NCBI GenBank assembly: GCA_027036735.1
Contig: JALWDU010000063.1
Span: 1 to 32,717 of the forward strand
Length of the DNA stretch: 32,717 nucleotides
DNA from: Aquificales bacterium
Lineage (GTDB): Bacteria > Aquificota > Aquificia > Aquificales > QOAS01
Direction of reading: 5' to 3'
Shown: positions 7,792-15,327 of the stretch, in pieces
Layout of the letters: every line of letters begins with the position of its first letter
Position numbering within the stretch: the first letter of the stretch is position 1
Notes under the pieces: generated by a model
The model's database searches: none
Seen by the model: the letters and a program-made list of their open reading frames with translations, nothing else
Told to the model about the DNA's origin: nothing
Translations under genes and position numbers: made by a program

Positions 7792-9018
7792 ATGGCGCAG
7801 GTTCACCTCGATACCGGTAATACCGCCTGGATGATGGTGGCTTCTGCCCTTGTGGTCTTTATGACCATACCGGGGCTCGCCCTCTTTTACGGCGGTTTGG
7901 ACAGGGCTAAAAGCATTCTCAACACCATTTTTATGGTGCTGACCGCCTTCGGCATAACCGCCATCACATGGTTTGTTGTGGGTTACTCCATAGCTTACGG
8001 AACCGATATAGGAGGCTTTATCGGCAACCCCCTCGATTACTTATTCGGTAAAGGAATCCACGGGCTCACCTCCAGCGGCTACCCGATGAGCGTGGACGTT
8101 TTATTCCAGCTCACATTTGCCGCAATAACGGTCGCCATAATAGCCGGTGCGCTCGTCGGTAGGATGAAGCTATCCGCTTGGCTGTTGTTCGCATTCCTCT
8201 GGAGCATTTTGGTCTACCCCATTATAGCCCACTGGGTGTGGGGTGGCGGATTCCTCTCCAACGAAGGGGAGCTCGACTTTGCCGGTGGGACGGTCGTTCA
8301 CATAAACTCCGGTCTCGCAGGTTTAATAGCGGCTATCCTATTGGGTGCGCGTAGGGAGAAGTTCCTACTGCCGAACAACGTCCCCTTTGTGGTGCTCGGA
8401 GCGGGAATTCTTTTCTTCGGATGGTTCGGTTTTAACGCCGGTTCCGCCCTCGCCGCCGACCAAGTCGCCGGTTGGGCTATGCTAAACACCACCTTGGCGA
8501 CCGCCGCCGCCATGCTCACCTGGATGGTGCTCGAAATGATACACTTCAAAAAACCCACCATCGTCGGTCTGGCGAGTGGAATAGTCGCCGGTCTCGTTAT
8601 AATCACCCCCGCCGCCGGTTTTGTAAACCCCGTAGGGGCTATATTGATGGGAATAATCGGAACACCTCTACCCTTCTACGCGGTGGTTAAGCTCAAACAG
8701 ATGTTTGGCTACGACGATGCCCTCGACGCCTTTGGAGTTCACGGTGTCGGCGGTATAGCGGGCGCTATTCTAACCGGTATATTCGCAGACCCCGCGATAA
8801 ATGGCGGTGCCGGTTTGCTATACGGAAACCCCAAACAGCTAATCGTTCAAGTAATAGGTGTTCTCGCAACGATGATTTACTCCGGAATAATGACCGCATT
8901 GATTATGTATGTGGTCAAATTCTTAACCGGCGGCGCAAAGGTTTCCGAGGAGCAGGAGATAGAAGGTCTAAACAAAACCCTCCACGGGGAGAAACCCTAC
9001 AACGAGCTCACCTCTTGA
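7792..9018 (+). CDS. amtB: Ammonium transporter Amt/AmtB
   Basis: A 408-aa inner-membrane ammonium channel with about 11 hydrophobic helices. Key residues are present: the periplasmic region (WVWGGGFLSNEGELDFAGG), Asp162, and the twin pore histidines His170 (GGTVVHINSG) and His317 (DAFGVHGVGG). The cytoplasmic tail ends in an EGLNKTLHGEKPYNE stretch, the conserved HGE motif that couples subunits and receives GlnK. No signal peptide is visible, so the N-terminus is short as in many bacterial Amts. The ribosome site is good (GGAGGT six bases before the ATG). The usual partner gene glnK is not adjacent on either side. A weak hairpin plus T-run (ACCTC/GAGGT, 9010-9025) could end the transcript. 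Likely nitrogen-controlled; see the operator-like repeats upstream. Confidence 0.95.
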   Translation: MAQVHLDTGNTAWMMVASALVVFMTIPGLALFYGGLDRAKSILNTIFMVLTAFGITAITWFVVGYSIAYGTDIGGFIGNPLDYLFGKGIHGLTSSGYPMSVDVLFQLTFAAITVAIIAGALVGRMKLSAWLLFAFLWSILVYPIIAHWVWGGGFLSNEGELDFAGGTVVHINSGLAGLIAAILLGARREKFLLPNNVPFVVLGAGILFFGWFGFNAGSALAADQVAGWAMLNTTLATAAAMLTWMVLEMIHFKKPTIVGLASGIVAGLVIITPAAGFVNPVGAILMGIIGTPLPFYAVVKLKQMFGYDDALDAFGVHGVGGIAGAILTGIFADPAINGGAGLLYGNPKQLIVQVIGVLATMIYSGIMTALIMYVVKFLTGGAKVSEEQEIEGLNKTLHGEKPYNELTS

Positions 9019-9029
9019 GGTTTTTCCTT

Positions 9030-10004
9030 TTATCCCCCTATCTTTACCATCGTCCTCTTGTCGGCAAACCAACCGAAACCGCTCGCCTCTATAAAGGCGT
9101 TGTTCTCGGATTTCAACCTCAAAAGGGTGGGAATAATCTCCTTTAACTTCTCCTCCGAAAGGAGGTAGGGTTTTAGGTCGAACTCCCTATCGGTTCTCAA
9201 ACAGAAGTGCAATTTTCCATCGGCGGTAACCCTGAATTTTTCGCATCCCTCGCAGAAGGGTTCGGTTACCGACTTAATAAACCCGACCTTTATCCCCAAA
9301 GATGGTAGGAGGTAATCCTTTGAGGCACCGCTTCCGGTTCTGTCGAGCGGAATTAGTTCCCCGTAGCGGTCTCCTATATAGCTAAAAACCCAATCGAGGG
9401 GGAGAAATCTATCTTCCCCAAAAAAGGGCAAATTCCCAACCGGCATAAGCTCTATAAACCTCAGGTGGAACCCGTTATCGGCGCAAAACATCAATAGGTC
9501 GTCTATCTCATCTTCGGTAAACCCCTTAATGGCGACAGTATTTATCTTTATCCCCCCAAAGTGCCTTTTAGCCTCCTCCAATCCTTCGAGGACTTTGGAT
9601 AAATCCCCTCCCCCCGTAAGGTAGCGAAATTTTTCGGGGTTCAAACTGTCGAGGGAAACGTTAAGCCTATTCAAACCGGCTTCCTTCAAAGGTTTCGCGA
9701 ATTTTTTTAAAAAAAACCCATTGGTGGTGAGGGAAACATCTTCCACATAATCCCCAACGGAGGCTACGATATCGACTATATCGTTCCTCAACAGGGGTTC
9801 CCCTCCCGTAAACCTAACCGTTTTAAGTCCGCATTCGGAAAAAACCTTTACGAGGAGATTTATTTCTTCCTTTGAGAGCCCCGGCGACGGAGAGGTCGGG
9901 TCGTATTTCCTACAGTAGCGACATTTGAAGTTGCAGGCGTCGGTGAGCGATATGCGGAGGTATCCAATCCCCCTTACGGGGGGTAAATATGTCAGTTTTG
10001 ACAT
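9030..10004 (-). CDS. moaA: GTP 3',8-cyclase MoaA
   Basis: Radical-SAM enzyme that starts molybdenum-cofactor synthesis by rearranging GTP to 3',8-cyclo-7,8-dihydro-GTP, later made into cPMP by MoaC. In 324 aa one sees the SAM-cluster motif CNFKCRYC (Cys24, 28, 31), the SAM-binding RFTGGEPLLR stretch, the second 4Fe-4S cluster motif CEGC...C (Cys251, 254, 268), and the essential C-terminal Gly-Gly tail. All functional residues are intact. No Shine-Dalgarno sequence precedes the ATG, but TATACT ends exactly six bases before it, which suggests a leaderless message. Other moa genes are not in view. Cofactor demand would fit a nitrate- or sulfur-respiring organism (inference). Confidence 0.96.
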   Translation of the reverse strand: MSKLTYLPPVRGIGYLRISLTDACNFKCRYCRKYDPTSPSPGLSKEEINLLVKVFSECGLKTVRFTGGEPLLRNDIVDIVASVGDYVEDVSLTTNGFFLKKFAKPLKEAGLNRLNVSLDSLNPEKFRYLTGGGDLSKVLEGLEEAKRHFGGIKINTVAIKGFTEDEIDDLLMFCADNGFHLRFIELMPVGNLPFFGEDRFLPLDWVFSYIGDRYGELIPLDRTGSGASKDYLLPSLGIKVGFIKSVTEPFCEGCEKFRVTADGKLHFCLRTDREFDLKPYLLSEEKLKEIIPTLLRLKSENNAFIEASGFGWFADKRTMVKIGG

Positions 10005-10027
10005 ATTTTTAGTATAGCCTTATTGAA
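10005..10027. promoter_or_regulatory. Bidirectional moaA / DUF523 promoter region
   Basis: Only 23 bp separate the two divergent ATGs. On the minus strand TATACT (plus-strand 10011-10016) is followed by six bases and then the moaA ATG. On the plus strand TATAGC (10013-10018) lies nine bases before the DUF523 ATG, and TTGACA occurs at 9998-10003. The two -10-like hexamers overlap, so transcription in the two directions may compete. No ribosome site exists on either side. Confidence 0.5.
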
Positions 10028-10402
10028 ATGGCGAGAGATAAAGTTTTAGTCAGTGCCTGCCTTTTGGGTATGAATTGCCGCTACGACGGGAGGAATAAAA
10101 AGAACGAAAAACTTCTCCAAATGCTAAGGGATAAGGAGATAATCCCCGTTTGCCCCGAGGTGGAGGGAGGACTGCCCACCCCCCGCGAGCCGGCAACCCG
10201 CGAAGCCGATAGGGTAATAACCAACTTTACCCGCAGGGATGTAACCCCCTTTTTCCGTGTCGGAGCACTTAAAACCTTTCAAAAGGCTAAACGTTTCGGT
10301 ATTAAAAAAGCTTTTCTAAAGTCGAAAAGTCCCTCCTGCGGCGAAAACGGAATAACGACGGAGCTCCTCCAAAGGGAGGGACTGGATATAGAGTGGTTTT
10401 AA
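10028..10402 (+). CDS. DUF523 family protein
   Basis: A 124-aa protein with the DUF523 signatures KVLVSACLLGMNCRYDGRN (conserved Cys pair), CPEVEGGLPTPREPATR and KSPSCGENG. The Cys pattern suggests metal or thiol chemistry, but function is not established for the family. It is shorter than the usual 150-160 aa because the segment after KSPSCG that normally carries YDGTFSG-like residues is missing; the C-terminus (TTELLQREGLDIEWF) is still recognisable. The start is fixed by the conserved N-terminus; no ribosome site is present. The stop overlaps the stop of the convergent zinc-finger gene. Confidence 0.85.
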   Translation: MARDKVLVSACLLGMNCRYDGRNKKNEKLLQMLRDKEIIPVCPEVEGGLPTPREPATREADRVITNFTRRDVTPFFRVGALKTFQKAKRFGIKKAFLKSKSPSCGENGITTELLQREGLDIEWF

Positions 10403-10764
10403 TCCTCCTCCTGTGCCTCCAACATCTCCTTACACCTTATGCAGTAAATCGCCACCGGACGCGCCTTTAGACGCTCGTAACCTATAGGTTCGCCACAATT
10501 TTCGCATATCCCATAAGTCCCCTCCTCGATTTTCCTCAAGGCGTATTCCACTTTACGGAGGTATCGGGTCTCCCTCTCCCTCAGTCGGAGAAGTTTTTCC
10601 CTCTCCATTTCGAGGTCGGCTATATCGACCTCATCCCCAACGTCGGAGGAAACCTTTAAGGTATCACCTTCCACAAAGCGTTTGATTCTTTGAATAACTT
10701 CCTCCCTGCGTTGGAGGAGCAAATTTTTCAACTCCTCTATCTGTTCGGGAGTGAGGTAATCCAT
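10399..10764 (-). CDS. DksA/TraR-family zinc-finger protein
   Basis: A 121-aa member of the DksA/TraR family: a long N-terminal coiled-coil hairpin (residues about 5-80, EQIEELKNLLLQRREEV..., LRLRERETRYLRKVEYALRKI) and a four-Cys zinc finger (CENC...CIRC, Cys87, 90, 108, 111). The loop at the hairpin tip contains DEVDIA (Asp44, Asp47, Ala49), matching the DxxDxA motif with which DksA acts in the secondary channel of RNA polymerase together with ppGpp. It is shorter than E. coli DksA (151 aa) but has the active tip, so a regulator of stress or growth-rate transcription is likely. TACAAT lies exactly six bases before the ATG, with no ribosome site. Confidence 0.9.
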   Translation of the reverse strand: MDYLTPEQIEELKNLLLQRREEVIQRIKRFVEGDTLKVSSDVGDEVDIADLEMEREKLLRLRERETRYLRKVEYALRKIEEGTYGICENCGEPIGYERLKARPVAIYCIRCKEMLEAQEED

Positions 10765-10793
10765 ACTTCTATTGTAGATATCATTTATTGGGA
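10765..10793. promoter_or_regulatory. Divergent promoter region, DksA-like / M23 peptidase
   Basis: Minus strand: TACAAT (plus-strand 10771-10776) is followed by six bases and the ATG, with TTCGCA 18 bases upstream as a 4/6 match to a -35. Plus strand: TATCAT (10779-10784) lies nine bases before the ATG of the peptidase gene. No Shine-Dalgarno sequence exists on either side. Confidence 0.5.
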
Positions 10794-12071
10794 ATGCGAA
10801 GACTGCTACTAAGTTCTTTCATCCTCGCCCTATTAGTCGTTGGCGGAGCTCTGTGGTACTTTTACGGAAATTTACGGGTAAATATCGATATCCCGCCTTC
10901 GGCGGACAAATTGGCGGCGGAGGAAAATATACACCTCCAAATTAAGCCCAACAAACGCCCACCCTTGGGAAAATTGGAAATACTTCTGGTTCAGGGAAAT
11001 AAAACCCTTACCCTCTACAAGGGCAATATAAAGTGCGCCGATACCGACATATTGGTTAAAACCAAAGAGGCGGGTTTTAAAAATGGAGAGGCTCAAATAG
11101 TTGCCTACCTCGAACTTCCCTTTAAAAGGGAAAAAATCTTCCAAAAAGAGGTATACATCGACACAGTTCCTCCGACCATTTCGGTATTGGAAAAACCGCG
11201 CAGGCTGGTTATCGGTGAACCGGGAGTGGTTGCCGTAAAAACCTCCCCCGATACCGCCGATATATACGTTCAACTGGGAGAGGCAAAATTTAAACTGTTG
11301 TCTACGGAAAATGGAACGTATAAAACCGTAATAACGGCACCCCTATTTTTACTGAAATCACCCGCGAACTATTTCATCGTCGCAACCGACGAAGCCGGTA
11401 ACACCGCAAAGGTCTACCTTCCAATAGCGATTAAACCCAAAAAGTTTCGCACCGTAAAAATAGAATTGACGAAAGAAAAACTGGAAGAAATAGTTCTAAA
11501 GTATTTTTCTTCACCGGACAATCTTGTAGAAAAATTTACACAGATTAATACCCTCTTTAGGGCGGAAGATGAGGAATATATTCGCGAAATCTGCTCCAAT
11601 TCGGAAGCCCGATTGATGGCGGAAAAAGCCTTCCTTCAATTACCGGGAAGTGCCCCCACCGCCTTTTACGGCGACCACCGCTACTATTACTACAACGGAA
11701 AACTAATTGGAGAATCCGTTCACAAAGGGATAGACCTCGCCAAATACCGCCACGCCCCCGTTGTGGCGGCCAACAACGGCAGGGTAATTTTTACCGGAAG
11801 GCTGAAAATTTACGGTAACACCGTAATAATAGACCACGGTTTCGGAGTTTTTACCCTCTACGGACATCTAAACGACTTTACCGTCAGTGAAGGCGAATAC
11901 GTTAAAAAGGGTCAACTTATAGGACATACCGATACAACCGGCTTGGCGCTGGGAGACCACCTCCACTTCGGGGTTTTGATTTGGGGATATGCCGCCAACC
12001 CACTTTTCTTCTTCGACGGTTACTACCTCCACTATTACTTTTACAATCCCCTTAAGAAAACCTTTCCCTAA
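10794..12071 (+). CDS. Membrane-anchored M23 (LytM-type) peptidase
   Basis: About 425 aa: an uncleaved N-terminal anchor (MRRLLLSSFILALLVVGGALWYF), a periplasmic region with Ig/beta-sandwich character (about 30-220), a helical linker (225-285) and a C-terminal M23 domain. The zinc and catalytic residues are complete (numbered from a TTG two codons upstream): HKGIDLA (His312, Asp316), YGH at 358-360, and HLHFG (His391, His393). Such enzymes cut peptide cross-links of peptidoglycan, in elongation or separation; the organism's specific role is unknown. Start choice: ATG at 10794 is preferred over TTG at 10788. Its 3' end overlaps the convergent coiled-coil gene by 20 bp. Confidence 0.9.
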   Translation: MRRLLLSSFILALLVVGGALWYFYGNLRVNIDIPPSADKLAAEENIHLQIKPNKRPPLGKLEILLVQGNKTLTLYKGNIKCADTDILVKTKEAGFKNGEAQIVAYLELPFKREKIFQKEVYIDTVPPTISVLEKPRRLVIGEPGVVAVKTSPDTADIYVQLGEAKFKLLSTENGTYKTVITAPLFLLKSPANYFIVATDEAGNTAKVYLPIAIKPKKFRTVKIELTKEKLEEIVLKYFSSPDNLVEKFTQINTLFRAEDEEYIREICSNSEARLMAEKAFLQLPGSAPTAFYGDHRYYYYNGKLIGESVHKGIDLAKYRHAPVVAANNGRVIFTGRLKIYGNTVIIDHGFGVFTLYGHLNDFTVSEGEYVKKGQLIGHTDTTGLALGDHLHFGVLIWGYAANPLFFFDGYYLHYYFYNPLKKTFP

Positions 12072-13284
12072 TAAAACGGGCTTTGGTCTTTTCGTCCTCC
12101 CCCTCCAGCACACCCTCTATTACAAACTTCCCATCTCTGACCGTAAAGTAGACCCTCCCACCGGAAAACCTATCTTTAAAAACTACCCGGTTTGGACTTT
12201 CCAAACTTTCAAACTTCGCGGTAGACGGCTCCATCTTATCCAACTTTTTTAGATATTTAAGAAAACTCTCCTTAACGGTTTCGGACAAACTTTCAAAGTC
12301 CGCCAAAGCCCGGGGGGTAAACTCAACCCTTTCCAATAAAAGGTTTAAGTAGTCCACTATACCCCTATCGAGGAGAGTTTCCAGTTCCTTTATACGTTTC
12401 ATTCTTTCCTCCGCAACACCTTTGAGCGTTTCGAACTTACTCTTTAGTTTGTTTAATTCCTCTTCCACACTCTCTTTTTCGGTTTCGAGTTTTATCTTTT
12501 CCTCCTCGAGGTTTTTGAAATCCTCCTCCAGTCGCGCCAATCGTTTTATCAGTTTTTTTCGCTCCTTACGAAGTCTCCTAAGTTCTTCCCTACTCTTTTG
12601 GGGAATATTATCATCCGCAGATTCTTCTAGCAGCTGCCACAATTCACGATTGTTTTTTTGTAGATTTGCTATTTTTTCTGTGAGTTCCTCTATTTGCTTT
12701 CTAGACTTTGCCAATTCCTCCTCTTTCTGTTCCAGTAAACGTTTCAATTTTTCCGAGTGAGTGGAGTTATAAAGTTCCTCTATTTGTTTTTTTTCCGTTT
12801 CAAGAAGTCTATAGTTTTCCTCTAATTGCAACAATTGTTCTTTATAAAAAGTCAATTTTTCATTTAAAAGATTTACCTTACGCTTCAAATTTTCCATCAG
12901 CTGTTTTTGTTTTTCCCTTTCAAATTCCTCCGGGGATTTAAAAAGGAACAAACTTAAATATGTTAAAAGTGTGGGTATTAACACTCTGGGTATAACCCAC
13001 GGGTCTTTTAAAACCAATGCCAAACCTATTATTTGAAAAGTTACAAAATAGGCAAAAACTAGTAAGTTTTTTCTTCTCTCCCCCAACAACCAGGATAGAA
13101 AGAGGAACCCCGCAAAGGAGTATAAAAACAGCGCTTCCAGTAGACATTTGGGATATACCGGTGTAGAAAGGTGTACTTCTACGTAATGAAGCCCGATATA
13201 AAAGAAAACTATAAGGACTAAAGCTTTTATAACTTCCAAATATGGATAGTATTTAGTTTTTATGTTTCCGAGAAAGTTCATCAT
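12052..13284 (-). CDS. Membrane coiled-coil protein with RelE/ParE-like C-terminal domain
   Basis: A 410-aa protein not recognised as a named family. From the N-terminus: about four hydrophobic helices (residues about 17-35, 46-66, 72-90, 96-114), a very long charged coiled coil (about 118-320, heptad-like Glu/Lys/Leu) and a compact C-terminal domain (about 325-410). That last part, VEFTPRALADFESL through RFSGGRVYFTVRDGKFVIEGVL, follows the helix-helix-beta pattern of RelE/ParE-type toxins. This is a by-eye fold match, and the catalytic residues of RelE are not confirmed. The ATG at 13284 is chosen because AATAAT lies exactly six bases upstream, as in other leaderless genes here; upstream in-frame starts would run into the divergent stt3 gene. 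It could tether an RNA- or ribosome-binding domain to the membrane. Confidence 0.7.
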   Translation of the reverse strand: MMNFLGNIKTKYYPYLEVIKALVLIVFFYIGLHYVEVHLSTPVYPKCLLEALFLYSFAGFLFLSWLLGERRKNLLVFAYFVTFQIIGLALVLKDPWVIPRVLIPTLLTYLSLFLFKSPEEFEREKQKQLMENLKRKVNLLNEKLTFYKEQLLQLEENYRLLETEKKQIEELYNSTHSEKLKRLLEQKEEELAKSRKQIEELTEKIANLQKNNRELWQLLEESADDNIPQKSREELRRLRKERKKLIKRLARLEEDFKNLEEEKIKLETEKESVEEELNKLKSKFETLKGVAEERMKRIKELETLLDRGIVDYLNLLLERVEFTPRALADFESLSETVKESFLKYLKKLDKMEPSTAKFESLESPNRVVFKDRFSGGRVYFTVRDGKFVIEGVLEGEDEKTKARFIRERFS

Positions 13285-15316
13285 GCCTCTATTATTAATG
13301 TTTATCCCCATTGCCTTAGGTCTATTCGTTAGGTACAAACCTGTCTCCTATTGGCAACAACATCACGATTTGTTTTACGTAGAAAACAGACCTATTTTTA
13401 CCGGTTACGATTCCTATTTATACGCCCGCCTTGCCGAGGATTACAAATTGGGAATATTCCAGCCCAAAGGTATAGACCGCCTTAGATTTGTTCCCGATTA
13501 TATGCATTACTACCCCGTTATACCTTTCTACTCTTGGCTATTCGCAAAATTAAGCACCTTAACGGGGAAACATATAGAAAACCTATCGTTCTGGTTAATA
13601 CCTCTCTTTGCAGTATTATTCGTTATACCCTTTGTAATACTCTTTTACAGCGAAGCCTTACCCTTCACCGCCCTTTTGGGTGCTCTAATAGGCAGTATAT
13701 CCCTAATGTATTTGGTTCGAACAGCCTTAAATCGGTTAGATACCGATTCCATAATACTCTTTTCCTTCTTCTCAATACCTATGGCGGTTTATTTAGCCGC
13801 CAATTCTCAAAGCTTAAGAAAAAAATACCTCTATTTACTACTTTTAGCGGCTTTTGTAAATCTCTTTTATTGGGGTTATTACCATACGGGTCTAATTTTG
13901 GTTCTTTGGGTATTTTCAACGATTTATTGGCTTTATCCCCACATTTTAAAAGCCTTGAGGGAGAAAAAGTTTTATTTGGATAAACAAACTTTATTGGATT
14001 TAGGTTTATTAACCTTAGCCTTTAACCCCTATTTTCTTTTAAACGGTATCGGAAGCCTCCTATACCGAATCGAGGTTTACATATTGGGTTTTGGCAAACC
14101 CGAGGCGCATAATTTCCCCGATGTATCCATATCGATTTCGGAACTACAAAAGTTGAGTTTTTCTAAACTCGCACTTTTTACGGTTGGAAGTAAGGTTCTG
14201 TTGATTTTAGCCGTTATAGGTTTGGCTGTTTTTATAGCTTTAAGATTTAGAACTTTTCTACTGGTTCTACCCGTGTTTTTGGTCGGTCTTATAACGCTCA
14301 AAGGAGAATCCCGTTTCGCTATGTATCTGGCACCCGTTTTAGGAATAGGTTTTGGCTTTTTAATAGACCTCCTTTGGAACTTTATAAAGAGATACCTCCA
14401 CCTGGAGGGAATAAAAAAACATATAACCTTTGGAGGACTGGCTTTAATCCTTACCGCAATAGTGGTTTATGCCAACAAGGAGGACTTCAAGTATGTGCCA
14501 ATTCCCATAATGAATTCGCATGTAGCAAAAGCGTTTATCGAGCTCGGAAAACAGACACCTCCCAATGCTTGGATTTATACCTGGTGGGACTACGGCTATG
14601 CAATTCAGTATTACTCCCGAAGGGCTACTTTTCACGACGGCGGTTCCCAACACTCGCCCAAGACCTACTTTATCGCTTTGGGGTTTACAACACCTTCCCA
14701 AGAGAAGGCTTTCAATATTACGAAAACACTAACCGTTTGCGGAGCAAAATGTATAGATAAACTCCTAAAAGAGGGAAAATCTCCGCAAGAGATTAAGAGA
14801 CTCTTTGAAAGCGGCGCTTTAATACAGAACAAAACCTCAAACCATCCGGTGTATTGGGCTTTTACCAAAGACCTGCTGGGGAAATTTTATTGGATTTCCT
14901 ATTTCGGTAGTTGGAATTTTGCAACCCTTAAAGGGGAACACAGCTTTATAAGTCCCACCTATTGCGTATTGAAAGAAAAGGATTTATACCTCTGTAAATC
15001 GGGACCTTTCTTAGGATTATTGGATATTAGAAAATTTGTCCTTAAATTGTCCCCCAACAGAATACTTCCCGTAAAATACTTCGCCGTAAGAACTCCCGAC
15101 CAATTAAAGGTTTTTGAAAACAAATACTCCCCTTACGGGTTAGCTTTCGAAAAAGTTTACACCTACAAGAAAGGGCTTTATGCGTGGTATTTCACCACCA
15201 CCAAAGGTTTTGGAAGCAACTTTAACAAAATGTTCCCCCTTAGGGTGTGGGATAAAAAGTTTTTTGAAAAGGTGGAGGAGAAATTTCCCGATTATGTTTT
15301 TTATCTTGTCCGTTAA
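13262..15316 (+). CDS. Oligosaccharyltransferase STT3/PglB family
   Basis: A 684-aa integral membrane glycosyltransferase, the catalytic subunit for N-linked protein glycosylation at the periplasmic face. About 11-13 membrane helices occupy residues 8-400, followed by a periplasmic domain. Active-site elements in order: GYDSYLYAR (Asp50), RLDTDS (Asp160, Asp162), SISE in external loop 5 (Glu294, equivalent of the TIXE/SVSE glutamate), Arg351 (ESRFAMY) and the acceptor-recognition WWDYG (441-445). All are present, so activity is likely. Start is ATG 13262 or 13283; both lack a ribosome site and overlap or touch the start of the divergent coiled-coil gene. No pgl sugar-synthesis genes are in view. 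Confidence 0.9.
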   Translation: MFPRKFIMPLLLMFIPIALGLFVRYKPVSYWQQHHDLFYVENRPIFTGYDSYLYARLAEDYKLGIFQPKGIDRLRFVPDYMHYYPVIPFYSWLFAKLSTLTGKHIENLSFWLIPLFAVLFVIPFVILFYSEALPFTALLGALIGSISLMYLVRTALNRLDTDSIILFSFFSIPMAVYLAANSQSLRKKYLYLLLLAAFVNLFYWGYYHTGLILVLWVFSTIYWLYPHILKALREKKFYLDKQTLLDLGLLTLAFNPYFLLNGIGSLLYRIEVYILGFGKPEAHNFPDVSISISELQKLSFSKLALFTVGSKVLLILAVIGLAVFIALRFRTFLLVLPVFLVGLITLKGESRFAMYLAPVLGIGFGFLIDLLWNFIKRYLHLEGIKKHITFGGLALILTAIVVYANKEDFKYVPIPIMNSHVAKAFIELGKQTPPNAWIYTWWDYGYAIQYYSRRATFHDGGSQHSPKTYFIALGFTTPSQEKAFNITKTLTVCGAKCIDKLLKEGKSPQEIKRLFESGALIQNKTSNHPVYWAFTKDLLGKFYWISYFGSWNFATLKGEHSFISPTYCVLKEKDLYLCKSGPFLGLLDIRKFVLKLSPNRILPVKYFAVRTPDQLKVFENKYSPYGLAFEKVYTYKKGLYAWYFTTTKGFGSNFNKMFPLRVWDKKFFEKVEEKFPDYVFYLVR
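13285..13296 (-). promoter_or_regulatory. Leaderless-type -10 box of the coiled-coil gene
   Basis: Minus strand AATAAT (plus-strand 13291-13296) is followed by six bases (AGAGGC) and the ATG. It lies inside the coding part of stt3. Confidence 0.45.
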
Positions 15317-15327
15317 TTTTCCCTCCC

